Shown here: one piece after another, positions 1-5,388 of the stretch
How the letters are laid out: every line of letters starts with the position of its first letter
Numbering within the stretch: the first letter of the stretch is position 1
From: Lachnospiraceae bacterium
Lineage (GTDB): Bacteria > Bacillota > Clostridia > Lachnospirales > Lachnospiraceae
Direction of reading: 5' to 3'
NCBI GenBank assembly: GCA_003489085.1
Contig: DNJM01000051.1
Coordinates: 1-5,445, forward strand
DNA: 5,445 bases
Position numbers and translations under genes: made by a program
The notes under the pieces: model-generated
What the model was told of the DNA's origin: nothing
Seen by the model: the letters and a program-made list of their open reading frames with translations, nothing else
Databases searched by the model: none

Positions 1-350
1 TCGACGATATGATCTCCTCCGGCGACAGTATCCTGGATGTTGCAAAGCAGTTGAAGGAACGGAAAGCAAGAAGAATCTTTGCTGCTGCTACCTTTGGTCT
101 GTTTACCAATGGTATGGAGAAATTCGACAAGGCATATGAGGAAGGCATGATCGATGCCATCCTGACGACCAACAGCATCTATCAGACCCCGGAACTGCTA
201 AGCCGTCCATACTATATCAGCTGTGACCTGAGCAAATACATTGCATTGATCATCGATACGTTAAATCATGACGGCTCCATCAGCGATATTCTGGATCCAA
301 ATGAAAGAATCCAGTACCTGGTGAAGGAGTATAAAGAGAAGCAAAAATAA
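1..350 (+). CDS. prs: Ribose-phosphate pyrophosphokinase (PRPP synthetase), C-terminal part; 5' end outside the window
   Basis: This enzyme makes phosphoribosyl pyrophosphate (PRPP) from ribose 5-phosphate and ATP in the cytoplasm, feeding purine, pyrimidine, histidine, tryptophan and NAD synthesis. The frame is open from the window edge (codons in phase from base 3) to the TAA at 348-350. The first visible residues, DDMISSGDS, are the PRPP/ribose-phosphate binding loop of the family, in the variant form I associate with clostridial enzymes rather than the DDMIDTGGT form. Further on come ATFGLFTNGMEKFDKAYEEG, a TTNSIY segment, and the closing SKYIALIIDTLNHDGSIS helix, all typical of the C-terminal domain. 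About 116 residues are visible, roughly the last third of a protein of this family. The ATG at 9 is internal to the binding loop and is not the true start. The gene ends just before a terminator-like palindrome and is convergent with the minus-strand operon. Confidence 0.93.
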   Translation, partial: DDMISSGDSILDVAKQLKERKARRIFAAATFGLFTNGMEKFDKAYEEGMIDAILTTNSIYQTPELLSRPYYISCDLSKYIALIIDTLNHDGSISDILDPNERIQYLVKEYKEKQK

Positions 351-354
351 AAAT

Positions 355-430
355 AATGAAACAAAAAAGTTTATGACGTTTCCCGAAAATTCTCATTTTC
401 CAAACATGTCATAAACTTTTTTGTTTCATT
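355..430. terminator. Long palindrome between convergent genes; probable bidirectional intrinsic terminator
   Basis: Bases 355-377 are a perfect 23-nt reverse complement of 408-430. Inside, GTTT and GAAAAT (378-390) can pair with ATTTTC and AAAC (395-405) with small bulges, leaving a loop of about 4 nt. The outer stem contains A6 at 363-368 and T6 at 417-422, so both strands give a stem followed by a U-run. It begins 5 nt after the prs stop and its last base touches the TAG stop codon (431-433) of the minus-strand gene, so it can end transcription from both sides. Its arm sequence recurs at 5389-5445, which a plain terminator does not explain. Confidence 0.88.
363..422. repeat. Copy 1 of a ~60-bp palindromic repeat (partner at 5389-5445)
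   Basis: The core of the terminator palindrome is a repeat unit. Bases 363-377 are identical to 5389-5403 (15/15), and bases 395-419 match 5421-5445 at 24 of 25 positions. The loops and inner stems differ more. The ends read AAAAAAGTTTATGAC and its complement, like short terminal inverted repeats. It could be a dispersed palindromic or MITE-like element reused as a terminator. Confidence 0.7.
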
Positions 431-982
431 CTAAACTCTGACCCGTATCTTCTGCGGATATAGCTTCAGTATTACAAAATATTCCTTCTGCTCTATTTTC
501 TCCCATTCCGCGTCTCTGAAATTCGCCCGGACAAATAAAAACGGTAACTCACACTGTACTTCCTCATCCGGCTCCAGCTCTATCATGATACTTGTTTTCT
601 CTTTCATTCTCATATAAAAGTCCGGATCCGTAATATTCGACCATCCTGCCGACTCCATAGCAACATCCAGAAGATCCAGCGGGATGGACTCCGTACCCGG
701 ATTCCGGAAGCTTACCGTCAGCCAGATCAGCTTCATTTCGTATGGAAGCAGCGCCTCTTCATATATTCCTGGAAATTCCCTGATCTCCTGATCCTGCATG
801 AAGCGCACTCCCTGCGTTTTAAGCTCCAGGCCATTTCCCATGTCCGCCCATTCCTCTGCCGGATAGGTGATCTCCTCCGGAGCCGGGATCTGCCGATTAA
901 TGCGGAAGACCAGCAGTCCCCATACCCCTATGACACCGATCAAACATACTGCCAGGACCATTCTTATCTTGTTTCGTTTCAT
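431..982 (-). CDS. Membrane-anchored extracellular protein with an Ig-like accessory domain, last gene of the ABC operon
   Basis: Protein of 183 aa with no firm family assignment. A basic start (MKRNKIR) is followed by one hydrophobic segment at about residues 8-26, then an outside domain; there is no lipobox cysteine. The domain has the look of DUF4352/DUF5027-type beta-sandwich proteins: a strand LIWLTVSFRNPGTESIPLDL (about 85-104), then IELEPDEEVQCELPFLF (about 134-150). This pattern matches the anchored protein at 3997-4755, so the two are probably paralogs flanking the transporter genes. An in-frame GTG lies at 1000, but the ATG at 982 is preferred: it overlaps the ATPase stop as ATGA and has GGAG five bases upstream. 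The stop abuts the terminator palindrome. Role inferred only: self-immunity, substrate capture, or accessory to the transporter. Confidence 0.82.
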   Translation of the reverse strand: MKRNKIRMVLAVCLIGVIGVWGLLVFRINRQIPAPEEITYPAEEWADMGNGLELKTQGVRFMQDQEIREFPGIYEEALLPYEMKLIWLTVSFRNPGTESIPLDLLDVAMESAGWSNITDPDFYMRMKEKTSIMIELEPDEEVQCELPFLFVRANFRDAEWEKIEQKEYFVILKLYPQKIRVRV

Positions 983-1629
983 ACCTGCTCCACTTTCCAC
1001 TGAGAAATCACCCTTCCCTCCTGTATTTCTATGACTTCATCTGAAAGCTTTAACAGATCTTCCGTATCATGGCAGCTAAGCAGAATCAGCGTTCCCTTTT
1101 CCTTTGCTTCCTGTAAAATCTGCTTCAGCTTCTGGATACTGCTTTCATCCAGTGCATTGGTAGGCTCGTCCAGTATCAATAGCGCCGGCTCTTCCATAAT
1201 CGCCGCCGCAATCCCCAGCTTTTGTTTCATTCCCATCGAATACTTCCGGAACGGCTTCGGATCCGCCGGATCCAGTCCGACCCGCGCTATCACCTCGCGA
1301 ATTCTCTCTTCAGATGCAATTCCCTTAATCGATGCCAGCTGCCGCAGATTCCGAAAGCCGGAATCATAATTCAGAAAGCCGGGCGATTCAATCAGGATCC
1401 CCACACTGTGCGGAAATGAAATATCCTTTCTCAGACATTCGCCATCTATTCGAATTTCTCCTTCTGTCAGCCGGATCAGTCCACATATGGCACGCATCAG
1501 CATGGTCTTCCCAGAACCATTTTTTCCTTTCAGCCCATAGATCCTGCCTGATACCAGTTCTAAAGAAATGTGATCCAGTACGGTCTGCTTTCCGATTTGT
1601 TTTGATATATTGTCTATTTCGATGATCAT
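979..1629 (-). CDS. ABC transporter ATP-binding protein (peptide/bacteriocin-type exporter or immunity family)
   Basis: Cytoplasmic ATPase of 216 aa that powers the membrane subunits encoded just upstream. All nucleotide-binding motifs are present: Walker A GKNGSGKT (residues 35-42), signature YSMGMKQKLGIA (130-141), Walker B LLILDEPTNALD (150-161) and the switch histidine in SCHD (H187). At the Q-loop position the sequence reads LIESPGF, with Glu (E81) in place of Gln, as I recall for the BcrA/NatA-like and lantibiotic-immunity ATPases. It is a single domain with no extra C-terminal extension. The start has AGAGGA seven bases upstream, and the gap to the preceding permease is 16 nt. Its stop overlaps the next gene by four bases. 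The family exports or expels antimicrobial peptides, lipids or cations; the sequence does not tell which substrate applies here. Confidence 0.95.
   Translation of the reverse strand: MIIEIDNISKQIGKQTVLDHISLELVSGRIYGLKGKNGSGKTMLMRAICGLIRLTEGEIRIDGECLRKDISFPHSVGILIESPGFLNYDSGFRNLRQLASIKGIASEERIREVIARVGLDPADPKPFRKYSMGMKQKLGIAAAIMEEPALLILDEPTNALDESSIQKLKQILQEAKEKGTLILLSCHDTEDLLKLSDEVIEIQEGRVISQWKVEQV
988..991 (-). promoter_or_regulatory. Ribosome binding site deciding the start of the last operon gene
   Basis: GGAG on the minus strand lies five bases before the ATG at 982-980, inside the end of the ATPase gene. It supports the ATG over the upstream in-frame GTG at 1000, and with the ATGA overlap it suggests translational coupling to the ATPase. 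Confidence 0.65.
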
Positions 1630-1645
1630 TCTCGTATCCTCTTCT

Positions 1646-2434
1646 TTATGGAATATAATCCATCCTTTTCATCCTGCAGTACCCTGCCAAAATTCCGCCT
1701 GCCAGCAGGAAAAAAGTATATAGCACCATTTTCCTTATCCCTATTCCTTCTGCCAGCAGTTCCTGTACTCGGATTTTCATCAGCAAATTTCCGGGCAGAT
1801 ACCATTTTGTAAAATAAGCAGAGACAATCAGCAACGTACATACCAATAATGTACTGATTGTAAAACCTGTCAGATAGGACAACACCAATTGCCAAATGCA
1901 AAGTGCACTCATCGCCAATATCGGCAGTACTAACTGAAGCCCCACCTTCGTCCACAGTGTTTTATCTAACATTCCGGAAGGCACGGCACCATATCGTCCG
2001 GAAATCATTACAAATCCTACAATGCATATATATGCTGCTATATAATACAGACACACATGATATACACAAAGAAGCCATTTCGCATTCCAGAACTGTACTG
2101 CACTCTCTGAACGGACCAAAAGCTGCAGTCCCATATCTCTCGTAAAATCCTTTGCAAACTTTCCGTTAAAATACAGCAGGACTACCAGGAACAGCAGCCA
2201 ATCTCCCGGGATCAGAAAGGAATTCATGCTGCCTGGAATGACTGTGGGCATGCCCTCCAAAAACCGTTCTACATATAAACTGGCCTCCAAACTCCCCTTC
2301 GTGCGATTCCATTGTAAAATGCAATGCCACAGCGCCAGCAGCATAGGAAATATATACTGCTTCTTCTTACACCGCACTTCCTGCCGAAGCTCATACCGAA
2401 GGATCGCTCTGCCCTGATATGATTTATGCTTCAT
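1646..2434 (-). CDS. ABC-2 type transporter permease subunit (third permease of the operon)
   Basis: Integral membrane protein of 262 aa, poorly conserved as is usual for these subunits. About six hydrophobic segments are visible: residues 27-40, 78-90, 120-145, 166-186, 190-208 and 236-252. A basic N-terminus (RYELRQEVRCKKKQ) and a cytoplasmic loop (KDFTRDMGLQLLVRSESAVQFWNAKW, 95-120) between segments 2 and 3 resemble the corresponding loops of the other two permeases (LV/VY, R, short gap, aromatic, then the next membrane segment). The ATG at 2434 has AAGGA five bases upstream and overlaps the stop of the preceding permease by 11 nt. It is followed after 16 nt by the ATPase, its presumed partner. 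Assignment rests on topology and context rather than sequence motifs. Confidence 0.85.
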   Translation of the reverse strand: MKHKSYQGRAILRYELRQEVRCKKKQYIFPMLLALWHCILQWNRTKGSLEASLYVERFLEGMPTVIPGSMNSFLIPGDWLLFLVVLLYFNGKFAKDFTRDMGLQLLVRSESAVQFWNAKWLLCVYHVCLYYIAAYICIVGFVMISGRYGAVPSGMLDKTLWTKVGLQLVLPILAMSALCIWQLVLSYLTGFTISTLLVCTLLIVSAYFTKWYLPGNLLMKIRVQELLAEGIGIRKMVLYTFFLLAGGILAGYCRMKRMDYIP

Positions 2435-3170
2435 AGAATTCCTTCTTTCTCCACAATGCTTTTCCGATCCAAAAAACAGCTATCGTAACAGCAATCCCAA
2501 CCAACAAGGAAACCATCATCCTTTCCGGCGTCCTGCAATTCCTGTGGGAAATCGAAAAAAGATTAAAAAATAGTTTCTGCTCCGGGAACACCCATTCCCA
2601 TACGATCAGTGCTGCCAATACCAGATAGCTATAGACCATCTCATGCGTACACTCTTCCAGCAATCCAATCCCATAAATCACCAGAGCCGTTTTCAGAATA
2701 TTTCCCAGAAAGAAGGACAGCATCACCGTACTGCTTTCTCCCTGATACACCGTTCCATTCAATACGTAAAACAGACTTCCCTTCTGCCCCCAGTTATTTA
2801 CAGAAACAGAAACCATTGCCGAAAGCAGACATACGATACTGCTGTACAGACCTCCGCATAGAAAGGCGGTCCGTATTCCGCTAAGATACCATTCCTTCCA
2901 TATGCAGTCTGTATTCCCATATAGGACAACAAACTGAGGCTGTCTATAAATCCGTTTCCTTCCTGCTGCGATCCACAATGTCAGCGGCAGGTAAAACAGG
3001 CCAAAGACCCATGGTACTTCCATAGCATGCAGACAATCCAGCATACAGTACCCGACTCCTCTTCGATACCAGCTGGAGATCTGATTCGCCAATAAAATAT
3101 ACACTGCTGCGGTAAGCAGCAGACTGTAGCAGGCCGCTTTTCGTATCCGATATCCGTTCCACCTTAAAAT
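2424..3170 (-). CDS. ABC-2 type transporter permease subunit (second permease), start codon non-canonical or frame disturbed
   Basis: Membrane protein of about 248 aa with roughly six hydrophobic segments (residues 12-29, 52-69, 100-123, 147-171, 179-196 and 217-239). A loop, RQPQFVVLYGNTDCIWKEW, lies before segment 3 and is analogous to the loop in the neighbouring permease. The frame stays open upstream to 3332, but that stretch is a shadow of the preceding permease gene. No ATG, GTG or TTG occurs in this frame between the end of that gene and the first membrane segment. The best fit is ATT at 3170, six bases after GGGA, giving an N-terminus LRWNGYRIRKAACYS. Alternatively, translation starts at the ATG at 3174 in another frame (MYFK) and a one-base indel is present. 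The 3' end overlaps the next permease start. Being a gene is secure; the exact start is not. Confidence 0.8.
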   Translation of the reverse strand: MLRWNGYRIRKAACYSLLLTAAVYILLANQISSWYRRGVGYCMLDCLHAMEVPWVFGLFYLPLTLWIAAGRKRIYRQPQFVVLYGNTDCIWKEWYLSGIRTAFLCGGLYSSIVCLLSAMVSVSVNNWGQKGSLFYVLNGTVYQGESSTVMLSFFLGNILKTALVIYGIGLLEECTHEMVYSYLVLAALIVWEWVFPEQKLFFNLFSISHRNCRTPERMMVSLLVGIAVTIAVFWIGKALWRKKEFYEA

Positions 3171-4000
3171 ACATCTTCCCTTTTTCCGACCAGCCAATAT
3201 AACACGCCTCCTATAGCAAAATACGCCAATCCGTATCCAACCAGCAGCCACCCGGAAGGACAGCCGATCCCGGCAAAGGTAAAGTATACCGGGGCGTACT
3301 CTACGGCGCTTGGCAGCGCTGTCATCATGCATACGGAATAAATAAAAATGTGCAGGATGAAAGGCATCAGCAGAATCACACTCTTACGTTCTGAATAAAA
3401 ACTTAAAAAGAGCGGCAGTCCCGCCACCAGTCCGGCGAAAATAAAATCTATTATCAGAAAAAGCAGGACATAGAGTATCGGAACCTTTTCATATAGGGTA
3501 TACCAAAGCACAGACGCATTGATAAGAGTTCCCGCTGCATTCTGCGGCGGCAGTCCCGGCAATAATGTCATACAGATACAAAGATTCACAAGCAGCGGCA
3601 ATACCACCGCAGCGCCGCCTGCTAAAAAGACAGATACATATTTCGCAACTAAATAAATTTCTCTATCGCTGCGGGTATACACCTGCCGAATGTATCCATT
3701 TTTTCTGTCTTCATAAAAAGACAGACTATGGGGCAGCACGGCCAGAAGCGGCAGTATCACAAAATACAGGAAGCCTTCCAGATTATAGGTATTTCCGCAG
3801 ATCCAGTGATTGAACACATGGGCCGGATATTCTAACCTTCCTTTTAATTCGAATGCCATTTCATTCCATTGTGCCACGTATCTCAGCAGATTGTGAAATA
3901 TGTGAAGGATACTGATTCCACATCCGATCAGTAAGGAAGCTGCCATGCGCCGATTAAAAAAGGCTCTCCTGAGTTCTATTTTTAGTACTTTCCTTCTCAT
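3164..4000 (-). CDS. ABC-2 type transporter permease subunit (first permease)
   Basis: Integral membrane protein of 278 aa with about six hydrophobic segments (residues 18-38, 76-95, 117-147, 174-202, 207-228 and 251-271). A cytoplasmic loop, SFYEDRKNGYIRQVYTRSDR (94-113), leads into AKYVSVFLAGG at the start of segment 3. I associate this arrangement (acidic-basic stretch, YIRxxYTR, then AKY) with Firmicutes permeases in peptide-transporter operons. The short basic N-terminus MRRKVLKIELRRAFFNRR fits a cytoplasmic start. The ATG at 4000 overlaps the stop of the preceding gene as ATGA; GGAGG lies very close and GAGG eight bases upstream. Its end overlaps the second permease. With that subunit and the third permease it presumably forms the membrane channel driven by the ATPase at 979-1629. 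Confidence 0.88.
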   Translation of the reverse strand: MRRKVLKIELRRAFFNRRMAASLLIGCGISILHIFHNLLRYVAQWNEMAFELKGRLEYPAHVFNHWICGNTYNLEGFLYFVILPLLAVLPHSLSFYEDRKNGYIRQVYTRSDREIYLVAKYVSVFLAGGAAVVLPLLVNLCICMTLLPGLPPQNAAGTLINASVLWYTLYEKVPILYVLLFLIIDFIFAGLVAGLPLFLSFYSERKSVILLMPFILHIFIYSVCMMTALPSAVEYAPVYFTFAGIGCPSGWLLVGYGLAYFAIGGVLYWLVGKREDVF

Positions 4001-4755
4001 TCCTCCAACCTCACAAAACGGGTATCCTCATCAATAGACAGGTTACATCTTAGATACGGAACCTTCTCGTATATATTCTCATCACTTGCAATATATACCA
4101 GATTGCAGGTGAATTCCTCTCCCGGCACCAGATCAACCCTCGCATAGGATTTATTATATTCCGGCAGATCCTTCCGGGTTTTATAGCCCCTTAGCTCACC
4201 GTTCATAGGAAAACGGTCATTCGTCTTAGGATCAATCGAATCATACCAGAACGAATTCGTATAAAACCAGACCGTTTCCGCTTCCGTATTCCTCATCGTC
4301 ATATTGATCACAATATAGCTATGTTCATCCAAAATGTTATAATCTTCATCCATTTGCGGACAATCATCTCCCATATTCTCTAAGCTGTATATTGCATCCG
4401 TGTCTATGCCCTGTTTCGTAAACTCCACTGCATTAATGCAGCATTGCATAGTGTATTCTACATACTCATTTTCATTCCCGTTTCCCACTTGCAAAGAAAA
4501 CGGCTGCCCAATCTTTTCTATATTTTCCTTATAAGGCAATATGAATCCGTCAAATGCGGATCGCGGAATCTGCTGATCGCTTAGACTCTCTTCTGCTTTC
4601 TCTGCTTTTTTCGTATTCTCTGTTCTTCCTGCCGTCAACACATTTTCCTCCAACAGAGGATTTTTGATGACTCGGGTAAAAAGATACCATAGAATCGTTG
4701 CTGCCATAATGACTCCGATGATAAAGAGAATGATTTTAACTATTTTCTTATCCAT
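3997..4755 (-). CDS. Membrane-anchored extracellular protein, DUF5027/DUF4352-like (tentative)
   Basis: Protein of 252 aa. One hydrophobic segment (residues 5-27) anchors it, followed by a charged Lys/Glu/Ser linker (about 40-65) and an outside domain. The domain opens with KIGQPFSLQVGNGNENEYVEYTM (about 81-103), continues with YIVINMTMRNTEAETVWFY (147-165) and closes with VPGEEFTCNLVYIASDENI (210-228). This is the outline of DUF4352/DUF5027-type immunoglobulin-like accessory domains. Its second half parallels the anchored protein at 431-982. Cysteines C105, C106, C132, C217 and C237 could include disulfides. It has no lipobox. It begins about 100 bases after the secreted-protein gene, with only a weak ribosome binding site (GTGTGG), and its stop overlaps the first permease start. 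A role in immunity or in presenting the secreted peptide to the transporter is inference. Confidence 0.85.
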   Translation of the reverse strand: MDKKIVKIILFIIGVIMAATILWYLFTRVIKNPLLEENVLTAGRTENTKKAEKAEESLSDQQIPRSAFDGFILPYKENIEKIGQPFSLQVGNGNENEYVEYTMQCCINAVEFTKQGIDTDAIYSLENMGDDCPQMDEDYNILDEHSYIVINMTMRNTEAETVWFYTNSFWYDSIDPKTNDRFPMNGELRGYKTRKDLPEYNKSYARVDLVPGEEFTCNLVYIASDENIYEKVPYLRCNLSIDEDTRFVRLEE

Positions 4756-4769
4756 ATTACCACACAGAG

Positions 4770-4806
4770 CTGCTGCATAGCGGCTCTAGAGAGTGCTATA
4801 CAGCAG
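4770..4806 (-). promoter_or_regulatory. Intergenic hairpin between the secreted-protein gene and the transporter genes
   Basis: On the minus strand, CTGCTGTATAGC (4806-4795) can pair with GCTATGCAGCAG (4781-4770): 12 pairs including one U-G wobble, with a 13-nt loop. It is GC-containing but has no U-run after it, so it is not a standard intrinsic terminator. It lies 14 bases before the ATG of the anchored protein. It could be an RNA processing or stabilising element, or could reduce readthrough so the peptide is made in excess over the transporter. Confidence 0.6.
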
Positions 4807-4856
4807 TTATTCCTTTCTACTACTTCATTTGCAAATTGGAAACAAGAAATAAATAG

Positions 4857-5335
4857 TTAGATACTATCGGGACTCCACCAACCATATATTGTTGTTGAAC
4901 TATGAGTTGCCGGACTCAAACCCAGATAAATATTTTTATACTTTCCATTTCTATAATCGGTAGGAAATGACTCTGCAACATAGTTGGTTATTTTATACCC
5001 CTGTCCTAATGGCACAGATACATAAGAACCATTTCCATTCATACCTGTATAATTCTTTCCTTCCATTCCAACCACTCGTACAGAAGCATAAACTCCGACA
5101 GTTCCAAGATGTTTTATGTAAACATAGGAGTCATCTGTTTTTGTTCTTGAACCTGTTCGCACATCTCCCCATCTCCATAATATTTTAAAGAATAATATGT
5201 GTCCGTGTAGTTATTTGCCTTCACTGACAAACTCCCTGTCACTCCCACTATACTAACCAGCATCATTGCAGCAAGCAATCCACTTAAAATTTGAGTCATA
5301 GCATGCATAATATTTTTATAAAAACCTTGTTTCAT
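4857..5335 (-). pseudogene. Small secreted bacteriocin-like protein (possible DUF2712), split by a -1 frameshift
   Basis: The 5' frame (ATG at 5335, AGAGG five bases upstream) encodes a clear signal peptide: basic start MKQGFYKN, hydrophobic core about residues 15-32, and a probable signal peptidase I site SVKA/NN after residue 40. It continues NNYTDTYYSLKYYGDG and then runs into an unrelated tail ending at TAA (5114). The mature domain continues in the -1 frame from about 5162 to the stop at 4857: VRTGSRTKTDDSYVYIKHLG, then GYKITNYVAESFPTDY, ending TIYGWWSPDSI. Adding one G to the G4 run at 5167-5170 would give a continuous 159-aa precursor with a ~119-aa mature part. Small size, Gly/Ser/Tyr/Thr richness and the aromatic WSP ending fit DUF2712-like or lactococcin-972-like secreted peptides, which commonly neighbour ABC genes; this is tentative. 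Alternatives: a sequencing error, a phase-variable G-run, programmed frameshifting, or reinitiation at the GTG at 5162. Confidence 0.75.
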
Positions 5336-5340
5336 AATTT

Positions 5341-5345
5341 CCTCT
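5341..5345 (-). promoter_or_regulatory. Ribosome binding site of the secreted-protein gene
   Basis: AGAGG on the minus strand, five bases before the ATG at 5335-5333. This is a good site and fixes the start of the signal-peptide frame, so the 5' half of the split gene looks translationally intact. Confidence 0.7.
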
Positions 5346-5370
5346 TTAGCGCTATTGAGAATCTACATGT

Positions 5371-5381
5371 ATCATATCATA
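5371..5381 (-). promoter_or_regulatory. Possible -10 region of the operon promoter
   Basis: The minus strand reads TATGATATGAT, two overlapping TATGAT hexamers (consensus TATAAT), about 35-45 bases before the ATG of the secreted protein. No good -35 TTGACA is seen. The best candidate, TAAACT at 5394-5399 with 17-bp spacing to the nearer hexamer, matches weakly and lies inside the palindrome. This is the only obvious place for a promoter of the minus-strand operon. Confidence 0.35.
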
Positions 5382-5388
5382 CTACCAT

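Noticed and set aside
983..1000. GTG start at 1000 for the last operon gene
   Set aside because: The ATG at 982 has a better-spaced GGAG and the ATGA overlap seen at another junction of the same operon.
1031..1625. Three overlapping plus-strand open frames (1031-1369, 1222-1419, 1332-1625)
   Set aside because: They lie antisense to the ABC ATPase with all its motifs, have low-complexity Ser/Arg/Phe-rich translations and no recognisable domain; shadows.
1626..1955. Minus-strand open frame of 109 codons
   Set aside because: It is out of frame inside the third permease, shows no domain, and ends where the ATPase begins; a shadow.
1903..2884. Plus-strand open frames at 1903-2145, 2226-2417, 2609-2884 and 2643-2861
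   Set aside because: Antisense to the permease genes, no supported ribosome binding site or domain.
2944..3174. Minus-strand 76-codon frame starting MYFKVERISD
   Set aside because: Beyond its first few codons it is an out-of-frame copy of the second permease. Only its ATG is of interest as a possible original start of that gene.
3171..3332. Upstream extension of the second permease frame (starting MHDDSAAKRRR)
   Set aside because: It lies wholly within the first permease gene and its Arg-rich translation is a shadow, so the permease start is placed at about 3170.
4744..4778. Tiny minus-strand frame of about 12 codons (MQQLCVV...) overlapping the anchored-protein start
   Set aside because: Its ATG is within the hairpin arm, it has no convincing ribosome binding site, and it shows no leader-peptide character.
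5160..5182. Classical X-XXY-YYZ slippery heptamer for programmed -1 frameshifting
   Set aside because: The G4 region (TAT GGA GAT GGG GAG) does not form a canonical slippery heptamer, so programmed shifting is not favoured over an indel.
4967..5188. Plus-strand 73-codon frame opposite the secreted protein
   Set aside because: Antisense to the signal-peptide/mature-domain gene and without recognisable features.
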